A DNA stretch of 64,000 bases, taken from COE1 sp910588595. Its GTDB lineage: Bacteria > Bacillota > Clostridia > Lachnospirales > Lachnospiraceae. The notes under the pieces were generated by a model. The model was not told the origin of the DNA, did not search any database, and worked only from the letters and a program-made list of their open reading frames with translations. Position numbers and translations under genes: made by a program. Below are positions 1 to 7,796 of this stretch, in pieces (position 1 is the stretch's first letter; every line of letters starts with the position of its first letter). The DNA lies in the NCBI GenBank assembly GCA_948957135.1, contig CARDBT010000014.1:1-64000 (forward strand). The letters are read 5' to 3'.

Positions 1-383
1 TCTTCGCTGGCGTTCTGCATGGAAGCATAAAGGCGCTCCATCGTCTTTTCAAACTGGTTTTTATCCACCGGCTTGACCAGATAGTCGTAGGCCTGTACCT
101 CAAAAGACTGGAACACCATCTCTTTGAGTACTGTAATGAATACCAGAAAGCCCCGGAACTGATTCGCCCTCAGTTTCCTTGCCGTTTCCATACCGTCCAT
201 GTCCTTCATCTGGATATCCAGAAACAGAATGTCGATCTGCCCATTGTAGCTTAACAGCTCTTCGCCGCTGGAAAACATACGGAGGCTGATCTCCCGATTC
301 TTTTTATGAAAGAAATCAGAAACAAAAGACCTTATATGATCAGACATATGTTTTTCATCATCACAGATTGCAATACGGATCAA
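1..383 (-). CDS. LytTR-class response regulator, 5' part (truncated by window edge)
   Basis: I read this from the minus strand; it starts with TTG at 383-381, seven bases downstream of a perfect AGGAGG (396-391). The 127 visible codons form a receiver domain: acidic pair in IAICDDEKH near the start, phospho-acceptor Asp in DILFLDIQMKDMDGMETA, and conserved Lys in YDYLVKPVDKNQF. The order DIQM then LVKP is typical of AlgR/AgrA/LytR regulators, so the part beyond the left edge is probably a LytTR DNA-binding domain; that is inference. It would act as the cytoplasmic partner of a sensor kinase. No kinase is visible here, and the DNA upstream holds no clear gene. Confidence 0.85.
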   Translation of the reverse strand, partial: MIRIAICDDEKHMSDHIRSFVSDFFHKKNREISLRMFSSGEELLSYNGQIDILFLDIQMKDMDGMETARKLRANQFRGFLVFITVLKEMVFQSFEVQAYDYLVKPVDKNQFEKTMERLYASMQNASE

Positions 384-404
384 TGCGTTACCTCCTCATC
401 ATTC

Positions 405-443
405 TATGTCAGCGGCAAAAGATACACTTCTGCCGCTGACATA
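405..443 (-). promoter_or_regulatory. 13-bp perfect inverted repeat at the start of the regulator transcript
   Basis: TATGTCAGCGGCA (405-417) and TGCCGCTGACATA (431-443) are perfect inverted arms around a 13-nt loop. The repeat begins a few bases after the predicted start site and ends eight bases before the AGGAGG. It could be an operator for autoregulation or a 5' leader hairpin controlling stability or translation. No U-tract follows, so it is not a standard terminator. Confidence 0.6.
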
Positions 444-455
444 TACAAACATCTT

Positions 456-484
456 ATTATAGCCTGTCAGCAATGCCAAAACAA
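456..484 (-). promoter_or_regulatory. Promoter of the response regulator gene
   Basis: On the minus strand a -35 TTGTTT (484-479), a 17-bp spacer and a perfect -10 TATAAT (461-456) predict a transcript starting near 449, about 65 nt ahead of the TTG start. This is a sigma-A-type arrangement. Confidence 0.65.
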
Positions 485-566
485 TTTGATTGCTGTGAAA
501 TGTTTATCTGTTGCCGTAAAATGCATTACGATGTAACCAAGGGCTTCACTATATCGGAATCCTTTG

Positions 567-785
567 CTAACCATCGGAGTGATTTTGTGGAAAATATAGC
601 CTGATGGATATATATGGCGGTTCTCCGCTGTAGATGCGTAATACGATTTCGTCAAACAGACTTAACTGTACATAGTTATTTTTTTCTTCAAAGGCGTTTA
701 GATATTCAAATATCTGTCTGTTATCATGCACAATGCCTTTCTCTGTGCATATTTGATGAAACAATCTCTTTCCTGCATGAATCAT
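567..785 (-). CDS. Possible small protein of 72 residues, unrecognised
   Basis: An open frame runs from ATG (785-783; an in-frame GTG lies just before it) to TAG at 567. AGAGG directly upstream sits only about three bases from the ATG, which is poor spacing. The C-terminal half (QLSLFDEIVLRIYSGEPPY) looks protein-like, but I recognise no family. It lies between the regulator promoter and a region of inverted repeats and could be a gene remnant. I would not rely on it without homologues. Confidence 0.25.
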   Translation of the reverse strand: MIHAGKRLFHQICTEKGIVHDNRQIFEYLNAFEEKNNYVQLSLFDEIVLRIYSGEPPYISIRLYFPQNHSDG

Positions 786-788
786 CAC

Positions 789-1192
789 CTCTGCTTTTCA
801 TTGTATCACATAAAACATGACAAGTAACCGGGAAGTTCCAAAACGTGGATAGAGGGGAGCTGGCAAAGTAATCCAAAACGACAATTGTCATTGCCACTCC
901 CTGCCCTTCCTTTTTTGCAACAAAAAAGCAGGATCAAGTCAGCTATGCCAAGCGTGGTACTTGTCCCACATAAAGAGCTAATTTAGTCCTGCCTAAATGT
1001 TAAATATTCAATTATCACCTCTTTCAAGGTACACTTCTTACACCATCAAAATGCTTGATGGTAATTTAGTGTCAAGTTGCTTATTTTCCTGTTTCAAGAT
1101 TAAAAATGAGCCCATCCTAATCACTTTCGCTGTTCTCACAGCGGTTTTTTCTTAGGACTAAATCAGCGGAAACCTTTGATTTTACTGGCTTC
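789..1192. other. Gene-free stretch with several inverted repeats
   Basis: No convincing ORF. Visible structures: an 8-bp hairpin ACCATCAA/TTGATGGT (1042-1062); a perfect 10-bp inverted repeat ATTTAGTCCT (981-990) with AGGACTAAAT (1154-1163); a second 10-bp pair AGTGTCAAGT (1068-1077) with ACTTGACACT (1199-1208), whose right arm lies in the last codons of the neighbouring protease gene; and TCCAAAACG twice near 838-875. The two long pairs interlock rather than nest. This could be a mobile-element scar, a non-coding RNA or coincidence. Confidence 0.4.
1128..1153 (+). terminator. Hairpin plus T-tract, plus-strand orientation
   Basis: CGCTGT (1128-1133) pairs with ACAGCG (1138-1143) around TCTC and is followed by GTTTTTTCTT. 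In shape it is a Rho-independent terminator for a plus-strand transcript, but no plus-strand gene precedes it. It is part of the unexplained region 789-1192. Confidence 0.4.
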
Positions 1193-2899
1193 TTACTGAC
1201 TTGACACTATTATACCATCAGCCCCCCACTCCCTATTAGGGTACTCCGCAAATCCGTCGCGCTCTGCCCCCCTGATCAGATAATTCTTGATATTGACGGA
1301 GTTGGCGAGAATGTCATTGCGGTTCACGACCGCCCATTCCATGAGCTGCGCGCAGCCGCCCGCTGTGATCGCAGCCGCCACGCTGGTCCCGCTCCTGTCC
1401 CCGAACGGCGTGGAGACCCCCACTCCCGGTGCGGCGATATCGGGAACGATATAGTTGTCTCTCGCATTCCCTCTCCCCGAGAACGCGGCGATACTGTTGT
1501 TGCTGATCTGGTAGCCCGCCACCGTCACCGCACTGTGCACATAGCCTGGCTCTGTGATCGTCGTATAGGGGCTGGATTCGAGAAAATACGTGTCCGACGA
1601 CAGGAACTCGGAAACCGGGAGCCAGATGTCAAACTGCCCGCCCATCGCACTGCCCTCCGAATTGATCCTGATATTCCAGATGCCCTGTGTCGGATCGGAA
1701 AACCGGAACCGGATCACCTCCGCTCCCGACAGTGATTCCACGAGCTGATACTCGATCACGATCCGGGTCTTTTCATAGACAAATGTAAACTCCTGCGGGA
1801 CGTAGCTTCGGGGATTGTTCCACCGGGCAGTCTCCCCGCCGGGCGTCCGGATGACCACATTATAAAAATAGGGCGCATCCCCCCACAGCTCCATGATAAA
1901 GCCTTTCTCATTTTCCCCCACACGGATCTCCACGTCCTGATACGCCTCTCTCTCGCTGATCTGCCCGAAAAAATGATGCGCGCTGTTGCCCTCATTTCCA
2001 CCGGCAACCACGGACACCCTGCTTTTCTGCGTGCTGATATAGTTGAGATAGCTGCCAAGCATTCCCCCGCCGGTATGGTCTCCTAGGCTCGTTCCGACCC
2101 CGAGACAGATCACGAGCGGACGCGTCAACAGCAGCGCATATTTCTGCAGATACTGGATCGCCAGCATGATATCAGCTTCGCTGTAACAGGGGACACCAGG
2201 CGGGATCTTGTAGTAATCCTTCAAGTACTGTTTCGCCTCCTTGAGCTTCACGACCGCAATCTGACAGTCCGGCGCCGCGCCGACAAAACTGTTGTTCTCG
2301 ATCGGACTTCCCGCTGCCAGGCTTGCCATAACGCTCCCGTGACCGTTCGCATCGGTGCTGGGCACGACACTCAGCGGATCCTCACTCGCAAGCGCCTCAT
2401 TGATCATCTCGTTCGTGTACTCCGATCCGTATTCAAATCCCTCCGGCGGCGTGCCGGTCTGGATCGTCTGATCCCAGATCCCGACAATGCGGCTCTTGCC
2501 CGCATAATCCCTGAAAACGGGATCCTGATAGCGGATTCCCGTGTCTATGAAACCGATCGTCACGTTTTTTCCTGTGAGACTCAGCGGCGCTCCCTGCACG
2601 GACAGGATCCCGGACTCCGCAAGGGCGAGCGTATTCAGATTCCTGTTCTGCGCAGCCCGCAGCACGGCCTCTTCCCCATATGCCATCAGCCCATAACATT
2701 TCGGTGTCAGTGAATACGCGCGCTGCCCCATCGGATAACTCTCTGTACTTCTCCGCTCTATGTACAAGATGCCTATGTCCTGTGTGATCTTGTGAAAACA
2801 ATAATCAAACGGCAGGTCAAACCTATAATCTCCCGTCAAAATAACATCGCCCAGGATATCTGTATAATCATTCGACAAAATACGTTCCTTGCAGGTCAC
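1193..2899 (-). CDS. Subtilisin-like serine protease (S8 family), intracellular Clostridia type
   Basis: The 568-residue product has the full S8 triad: Asp119 in GFIDTGIRYQD, His187 in DANGHGSVMASLAAG and Ser506 in SGTSVAAAITAGG. There is no signal peptide. The N-terminal ~110 residues precede the catalytic domain, and a long insert lies between His and Ser, as in the Csp-related subtilases common as paralogues in Clostridia, some of which act in spore germination. GTG at 2899 is the start, with GAGGG six bases upstream. The last codons overlap one arm of an inverted repeat. Substrate and localisation cannot be told from sequence; a role in spores or intracellular proteolysis is inference. 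Confidence 0.9.
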   Translation of the reverse strand: MTCKERILSNDYTDILGDVILTGDYRFDLPFDYCFHKITQDIGILYIERRSTESYPMGQRAYSLTPKCYGLMAYGEEAVLRAAQNRNLNTLALAESGILSVQGAPLSLTGKNVTIGFIDTGIRYQDPVFRDYAGKSRIVGIWDQTIQTGTPPEGFEYGSEYTNEMINEALASEDPLSVVPSTDANGHGSVMASLAAGSPIENNSFVGAAPDCQIAVVKLKEAKQYLKDYYKIPPGVPCYSEADIMLAIQYLQKYALLLTRPLVICLGVGTSLGDHTGGGMLGSYLNYISTQKSRVSVVAGGNEGNSAHHFFGQISEREAYQDVEIRVGENEKGFIMELWGDAPYFYNVVIRTPGGETARWNNPRSYVPQEFTFVYEKTRIVIEYQLVESLSGAEVIRFRFSDPTQGIWNIRINSEGSAMGGQFDIWLPVSEFLSSDTYFLESSPYTTITEPGYVHSAVTVAGYQISNNSIAAFSGRGNARDNYIVPDIAAPGVGVSTPFGDRSGTSVAAAITAGGCAQLMEWAVVNRNDILANSVNIKNYLIRGAERDGFAEYPNREWGADGIIVSSQ

Positions 2900-2922
2900 T
2901 TTTTTCCCTCATCTGAAAGGTT

Positions 2923-2951
2923 ATTATTATAGTATATGCATTTTCCGTCAA
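2923..2951 (-). promoter_or_regulatory. Probable promoter of the subtilase gene
   Basis: On the minus strand TTGACG (2951-2946) is followed 17 bp later by AATAAT (2928-2923); an exact TATAAT overlaps at 2931-2926 but only 14 bp from that -35. One of these is likely the sigma-A promoter, giving a short leader before GTG 2899. Confidence 0.4.
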
Positions 2952-3051
2952 AAAATCCAAAAGTTTCCAGCGTTCTTATATATGATCATTCCATGCTAAG
3001 AAAGTGTGCGAACATAACCTACGCATTTTATTTAATTCCTTAGACGGACGC

Positions 3052-3081
3052 AAAAAAAGACGGCTCCCTGGAGAGCCATCT
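3052..3081 (-). terminator. Rho-independent terminator of the hexuronide operon
   Basis: On the minus strand AGATGGCTC (3081-3073) pairs with GAGCCGTCT (3066-3058) around TCCAGG and runs into a T-tract (3057-3052). It lies about 40 bp after the uxuB stop codon. Confidence 0.85.
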
Positions 3082-3119
3082 TCTCTTTTACCGTTTTTTC
3101 AGTTTTCTCTCAATCCGCA

Positions 3120-3965
3120 CTACACGCCAGAGTACGCTGCGAATCCAGCATCGATCGGGAGCACGACACCGGTGATCGCGCTTGCTGCCTTGTCGTCGCA
3201 CAGGAAGAACACACCGCCGAGCAGCTCCTCGCTGTCGACAAAGCGTCCTGTCGGCGTGCCGCTCAGGATCTTGTTAGAGCGCGCTGTCGGCGTGCCGTCC
3301 TCGTTGAACAGCAGGCCGCGGTTCTGGTTCGACACCAGGAAACCGGGCGCGATCGCGTTGCAGCGGATGCCCGTGCCTGCAAAGTGTGTCGCGAGCCACT
3401 GCGTAAAGTTTGACACAGCCGCCTTCGCACCGGAGTAAGCCGGGATCTTGGTCAGCGGTATATACGCATTCATGGATGAAATGTTCAGGATGCATCCTGA
3501 CTTCCTCTCCACCATATCCTTTGCAAACACCTGCGTCGGCAAAAGCGTTCCCTGGAAATTCAGCTTGAACACAAAATCCACGCCGTTGGGATCCAGGTCA
3601 AAAAATGTCTTCTGCCCCTCCGATGCCTCGTGCTGGTACTCATTGTCGGTCGTCGCGCGGGGATTGTTGCCGCCCGCTCCGTTCACAAGGATGTCACAGG
3701 GACCTAAGTCCGCCAGCACCTGCTCATGAACCTGTGCAAGCGCCTCCGGCTCCAGCACGTTTGCCTTGTAGCCCTCGCAGATGAATCCCTCAGCCTTGCA
3801 CTCATCGGCAAGCGCCTTCACAGCCTCCTCATTCAAGTCGAGCGCCGCCACCTTCGCGCCCGCCTGCGCAAAGGCTTTCGCCATCGTCCCGCACAGCACG
3901 CCGCCCGCGCCTGTGACGACGACCACTTTTCCGCTAAAGTCTATATTTAATGGCAAATCCATCAT
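3120..3965 (-). CDS. uxuB: D-mannonate oxidoreductase / fructuronate reductase, SDR family
   Basis: Predicted to interconvert D-fructuronate and D-mannonate with NAD(P)H, the step before UxuA in hexuronate breakdown. The 281-residue protein is a classical short-chain dehydrogenase: TGAGGVLCG near residues 18-26 binds cofactor, NGAGGNNPR follows, and the catalytic Ser and YSGAK Tyr/Lys sit near 165-180. The insert after NGAGG with DPNGVDFVFKLNFQGT matches the B. subtilis YjmF type. Start ATG 3965 has AAAGGA upstream. It lies 37 bp after uxuA and is the last gene of the operon, followed by a strong terminator. UxuB of E. coli is unrelated; this is the SDR-type isofunctional enzyme. Confidence 0.85.
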   Translation of the reverse strand: MMDLPLNIDFSGKVVVVTGAGGVLCGTMAKAFAQAGAKVAALDLNEEAVKALADECKAEGFICEGYKANVLEPEALAQVHEQVLADLGPCDILVNGAGGNNPRATTDNEYQHEASEGQKTFFDLDPNGVDFVFKLNFQGTLLPTQVFAKDMVERKSGCILNISSMNAYIPLTKIPAYSGAKAAVSNFTQWLATHFAGTGIRCNAIAPGFLVSNQNRGLLFNEDGTPTARSNKILSGTPTGRFVDSEELLGGVFFLCDDKAASAITGVVLPIDAGFAAYSGV

Positions 3966-4002
3966 TTGATATCTGTCCTTTCCGTTTTTATTCTAAAATG
4001 CC

Positions 4003-5082
4003 CTACTTGTGTTCAGCACTGCCGTCCAAACGCTCGAGCAGATCCCAGCAGCCCCACATATACATGATCCCCAGCGCCCGGTCATACAGTCCGTAGCCCG
4101 GTCTGCACTGCTCGCCCCAGATATGTCTGCCGTGATCCGGGCGGATGTAGCCGTCATAGCCGCAGTCGTGATAAGCGCGCATGATCTCAAGGATCCCCAC
4201 ATCACCGTCACAGTCGCGATGCGACGCCTCCGTAAAGTCCCCGTTCGGGAAATGCTTCACGTTGCGGATGTGCGCAAACGCAATCCTGTCGCAGTAGGTG
4301 CGGATAATGTCCGGCACGTCGTTGTCCGGATTCGCACCGAGCGAGCCGGAGCACAGGCACAGGCAGTTGTGATCGTCGTCCACCATGGCCAGAAACCGCC
4401 CGATCGCCTCCTTGTCCACCAGCAGGCGCGGAATGCCAAAGATATCCCACGGCGGATCATCCTGGTGGATCGCCATCTTGATACCGGTCTCATGACACGT
4501 CGGCATGATCGCCTCCAGGAAATATTTGAGATTATCCCACAGCTTCTCCTTCGTCACCGGGCGATACGCCTCGAACAGCTCATCGAGTTTCGCCATGCGC
4601 TCCGGCTCCCAGCCCGGGAACGTCATCCCGTGAAGGTTTTCAAGGATATAGGCTGCCATCTCCTTATAGTCCTCCTGGATCTTTGCCTTCTCATAAAACA
4701 GCGCTGTAGAACCGTCCTCCATCGGGTGGAAGAGATCCGTCCTCGTCCAGTCGAAGATCGGCATGAAATTGTAGGTCACGACCTTGACCCCGAACTTCGC
4801 GAGATTGCGCAGTGTCTGTTTGTAATTCTCAATATACTGATCGCGCGTCGGCAGACCGATTTTGATATCATCGTGGACGTTCACACTCTCCACAACGTCC
4901 ATGTTAAACCCGTGATCCTCGATCTGGTGGCGCATCTTCTCGATCTCGTCGATCTCCCACACTTCACCTGCCGCCTTGTCGTGCAGCGCCCACACAAGAC
5001 CTGTCACGCCGGGAATCTGTTTGATCTGCTCCTGCGTGATGCTGTCATTCCCCTCGCCGTACCAGCGAAAAGTCATCTGCAT
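4003..5082 (-). CDS. uxuA: Mannonate dehydratase
   Basis: Catalyses D-mannonate to 2-keto-3-deoxygluconate, the committed step of the hexuronate (Ashwell) pathway in the cytoplasm. The 359-residue protein begins QMTFRWYGEGND and contains hallmark segments such as the MAIHQDDPPW metal-site region, LCLCSGSLGANPDND, IAFAHIRNVKH and the C-terminal YIRPDHGRHIWGEQ. Length is normal for the family. ATG 5082 follows GGAGGTAAG with good spacing. It sits between a GH3 glycosidase and the SDR-type UxuB, in one operon. No kdgK or kdgA lies in the window, so KDG must be handled elsewhere. Confidence 0.95.
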   Translation of the reverse strand: MQMTFRWYGEGNDSITQEQIKQIPGVTGLVWALHDKAAGEVWEIDEIEKMRHQIEDHGFNMDVVESVNVHDDIKIGLPTRDQYIENYKQTLRNLAKFGVKVVTYNFMPIFDWTRTDLFHPMEDGSTALFYEKAKIQEDYKEMAAYILENLHGMTFPGWEPERMAKLDELFEAYRPVTKEKLWDNLKYFLEAIMPTCHETGIKMAIHQDDPPWDIFGIPRLLVDKEAIGRFLAMVDDDHNCLCLCSGSLGANPDNDVPDIIRTYCDRIAFAHIRNVKHFPNGDFTEASHRDCDGDVGILEIMRAYHDCGYDGYIRPDHGRHIWGEQCRPGYGLYDRALGIMYMWGCWDLLERLDGSAEHK

Positions 5083-5115
5083 AAAATCTTACCTCCTATT
5101 TTTAAGTTTCGATCG

Positions 5116-6888
5116 TCAAATCCGTGTGTCAAAAATACCGCAGAAAGAATCCACCGGATCCTCGCCCGTAAACGCGTCCTCACCCGCCATCAGCTTTGCG
5201 ATCAGCGCGTCCAGCGTGGACTCGTTGCTGTCGCAGGTGTTGATGTACGTTCTCGCCTGCGGAATGTCAGCCAGCACAAACGGATGCTGTACACCGACCA
5301 CCACGACCGGAAGCTCAAATACATACCACGGGATCTCCCCGCCGCCCTTCGTCATGCCAAATGCGGGGCGCGCAACGGGCTGGAATCCGCCCGGAATGTC
5401 CACCAGCGTGATGATCAGATCCTGGTTCTCACGGAACTCCTTGATCGGTGTCTTCCCCGCAAAATACATGTTGATATCCGGCTTTTCACCCGCCTGTATC
5501 TGCTTCTGCATCTTCTCGATCGGGCTCTCGTATATGAAAGCGTCAAACCCCTTCTCTGTCAGCTTGTCGCGCAGCACCTCGGCAGCCGATTTCTTCGACC
5601 CAAACAGCGACACCAGTCCCGGCGCGGACAATCCCTTCACGTACACGATCATGATGCGCTTGTAGCGCTCCGGCGTGATGGGCAGCACATCCTTATCCTT
5701 GTACCTCACCAAAGTGACAGCCTTGTCAGAAATCTCCTTCTGCATCGCCACATGCGCCTCGCAGCCGATGATCTCATGCACCTGATCGCGCGGCGGCATC
5801 AGCTCTGCCTTTGTCTTCCTGTGCAGTCCCATGTGCGCCTTGAGCGCCAGGATGCGGTGCAGCGCATCGTCGAGCCGCTCCTCGGTGATGCGGCCGTCCA
5901 TATACCCCTGCTTCATGCTCGCAAAATCTTCGTCCATCTCGTTGAAAAACAGGAACATGTCCACGCCCGCAGCGATCGCTGCCGGGAGCACGTCACTGCG
6001 CTTCATGCGGCAGGTCAGACCTACCATGTGCGATGCATCCGTCAATACCATCCCGTTAAATCCAAGTTTCTCGCGGAGCAGTCCCTGGATCAGCTCCGGC
6101 GAGAGCGTCGCGGGCATCATCTCGTCGTCCGTGATATCCGGGTTGAAGTGGCGCGCGTACGCGGGCTGCATGATGTGCCCCGCCATGATCGCCTCGAGCC
6201 CGTTGTCGATGAGCGTCCTGTAGACCATGCCAAACGTCTCGTCCCACTCCTCACAGCTCATATCATTCACGCTGTTTGCCACATGCTGGTCGCGAAAATC
6301 CAGCCCGTCGCCCGGAAAATGTTTTGCCGCGCAGCAAAAGCCAGGATTCGCGTGCGCGCCGTCCATGTAAGCCTTTGCCATCTCTGCCACCCGCTTCGGC
6401 TCATTGCCGTAAGTGCGAAGCCCGATCACAGGATTTTCCCAGTTGTACATGATATCGCTGACAGGCGCAAAGGATAAGTTGCAGCCGATCGCAGCCGCCT
6501 CCTTGTTTGCCATGTAACCCAGCTGGTACGCATAGTCCACATTTCTGGTCGCGCCGATCTTGGTCTGTCCGCCGATCGGTGTCCCGTCCGTGCAGGCGCC
6601 GTTTCCGCCGTTCTCCGTGTTGCAGGCGATGATCAGCGGTATTTTGCTGTTCTCCTGCAATATACGGTTCTGCTCGTATATCTCATCCGCAGTCCCCGGA
6701 TTGTACCGGATCCCGCCGATATGGTAATCGTTGACTGTCATCTTCAGATAGTCCTCTGTGCGCGAGGAACCCATGTTGAAAAAAAGCTGTCCGATCTTCT
6801 CATCAATATCCATCCCTGCAATCGTATCTTCCACCCACTTGCAGTCCTCGTCTGACAGGTTGAACGGCTTTGCTTTCATATCTACCAT
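5116..6888 (-). CDS. Glycoside hydrolase family 3 protein
   Basis: A 590-residue cytoplasmic GH3 enzyme (no signal peptide), with an N-terminal TIM barrel and a C-terminal alpha/beta sandwich (about 390-560). The nucleophile is probably Asp284 in MVLTDASHMVGL. The loop KHFPGDG (His190-Asp194) resembles GH3 beta-glucosidases, but RDQH nearby (His202) occupies the place of the D-S-H catalytic dyad of NagZ-type beta-N-acetylhexosaminidases, so the specificity is unclear. Clustering with a GH2 enzyme, a glycoside symporter and uxuAB suggests it removes a sugar from an imported uronic-acid-containing oligosaccharide or glucuronide. ATG 6888 is preceded by GGAGAAG; ATG 6879 is an alternative. Confidence 0.88.
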   Translation of the reverse strand: MVDMKAKPFNLSDEDCKWVEDTIAGMDIDEKIGQLFFNMGSSRTEDYLKMTVNDYHIGGIRYNPGTADEIYEQNRILQENSKIPLIIACNTENGGNGACTDGTPIGGQTKIGATRNVDYAYQLGYMANKEAAAIGCNLSFAPVSDIMYNWENPVIGLRTYGNEPKRVAEMAKAYMDGAHANPGFCCAAKHFPGDGLDFRDQHVANSVNDMSCEEWDETFGMVYRTLIDNGLEAIMAGHIMQPAYARHFNPDITDDEMMPATLSPELIQGLLREKLGFNGMVLTDASHMVGLTCRMKRSDVLPAAIAAGVDMFLFFNEMDEDFASMKQGYMDGRITEERLDDALHRILALKAHMGLHRKTKAELMPPRDQVHEIIGCEAHVAMQKEISDKAVTLVRYKDKDVLPITPERYKRIMIVYVKGLSAPGLVSLFGSKKSAAEVLRDKLTEKGFDAFIYESPIEKMQKQIQAGEKPDINMYFAGKTPIKEFRENQDLIITLVDIPGGFQPVARPAFGMTKGGGEIPWYVFELPVVVVGVQHPFVLADIPQARTYINTCDSNESTLDALIAKLMAGEDAFTGEDPVDSFCGIFDTRI

Positions 6889-6924
6889 TGTACCACTTCT
6901 CCTTTTTATAATCCATTGTATCAG

Positions 6925-7773
6925 CTACTTTTTTCCAAGATTTGTGAGAAATTGTTCCTTTTTTTCCTGCTGGTATCCCCCGCCGTAAGTGCCGTTGAGG
7001 AAATGCCCGATGCCTGTTTTGACGAACTCATCCCAGCTCTGCGCCTCGTTTTGCACCAGGATCGGGTAATAGTACACCCCGTTCTTCTCTGCAGCCTCCA
7101 TATCACCCGGCGCATCGCCGCACATCAGCACATGATCTGCCGCATATCCGCGCTTCATCAGCTCACCGATGCAGAACGCCTTGCTGCCGGAATCCTGCGC
7201 CAGCACCACATCCGTGTACTCCAGCAGTCCGTAGAAATCCCACTCGTCCAGCACTGCGCTCAGGTTTGCGCTGGACACGATCGCGATATCCGCATCGCGG
7301 TACGCTCTCTTCAAGGCTTCCAGCACTCCCGAAAAAGGCTTTTTGTCCTCCTCCGGGAGTCTGTCGATCGACTGGTTGACCGCACTGCTCCACGCCAGCG
7401 CCTTGCGCAGGCAGATATTATCCTTCCTGGCGATCGCGCGCTCAAGGGCTGCGTTCGACAGTTCCGGTGTCTCGCGCACCCATTGCTCCAGAGCCTCATA
7501 CTCCTCGATCTCGCAGTACGTTTCCCGTATCTCGCCGAGTGCTTTCGCCAGTCCCTTAAACCGATTGATACCGCGCGTCATCGTGTACAGATTGATCTCA
7601 TTCCAGCGCTCCAATATTGGCCCGCGCCACTCTTCCAATCCCCACTCCGCGACCATGCAGGGTCCAAAGCAGCGGATATGTTTGATATCCATCGTGTCCA
7701 TGGCACAGCCATCGCTGTCCACACAGACCAGGAAATCACTTCGCTTTGTGTATGCCAGAAATTGATCTGCCAT
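6925..7773 (-). CDS. HAD-superfamily hydrolase, phosphatase-like
   Basis: The 282-residue protein carries HAD motif I (DSDGCAMDT, nucleophile Asp about 19), a helical cap with DIKHIRCFGPCMVAEW, motif II around IVSSANL, and a C-terminal LMCGDAPGDMEAAEKNG motif IV. It is probably a Mg-dependent phosphatase or beta-phosphoglucomutase-like enzyme acting in the cytoplasm on a sugar phosphate. Its place between the symporter and GH3 genes suggests a role in the same hexuronide pathway, perhaps removing a phosphorylated by-product; that is inference. GGGGGACAGG precedes ATG 7773. Confidence 0.8.
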   Translation of the reverse strand: MADQFLAYTKRSDFLVCVDSDGCAMDTMDIKHIRCFGPCMVAEWGLEEWRGPILERWNEINLYTMTRGINRFKGLAKALGEIRETYCEIEEYEALEQWVRETPELSNAALERAIARKDNICLRKALAWSSAVNQSIDRLPEEDKKPFSGVLEALKRAYRDADIAIVSSANLSAVLDEWDFYGLLEYTDVVLAQDSGSKAFCIGELMKRGYAADHVLMCGDAPGDMEAAEKNGVYYYPILVQNEAQSWDEFVKTGIGHFLNGTYGGGYQQEKKEQFLTNLGKK

Positions 7774-7796
7774 CGCCTGTCCCCCTTTTTTCTTCT

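Noticed and set aside
4009..6477. An 822-codon plus-strand open frame opposite uxuA and the GH3 gene
   Set aside because: It is rich in Arg, His, Val and Asp, lacks any family motif and mirrors the codon bias of two well-identified minus-strand genes. It is an antisense shadow. The same holds for the long plus-strand frames at 6916-7863, 8199-9167 and 10389-11600.
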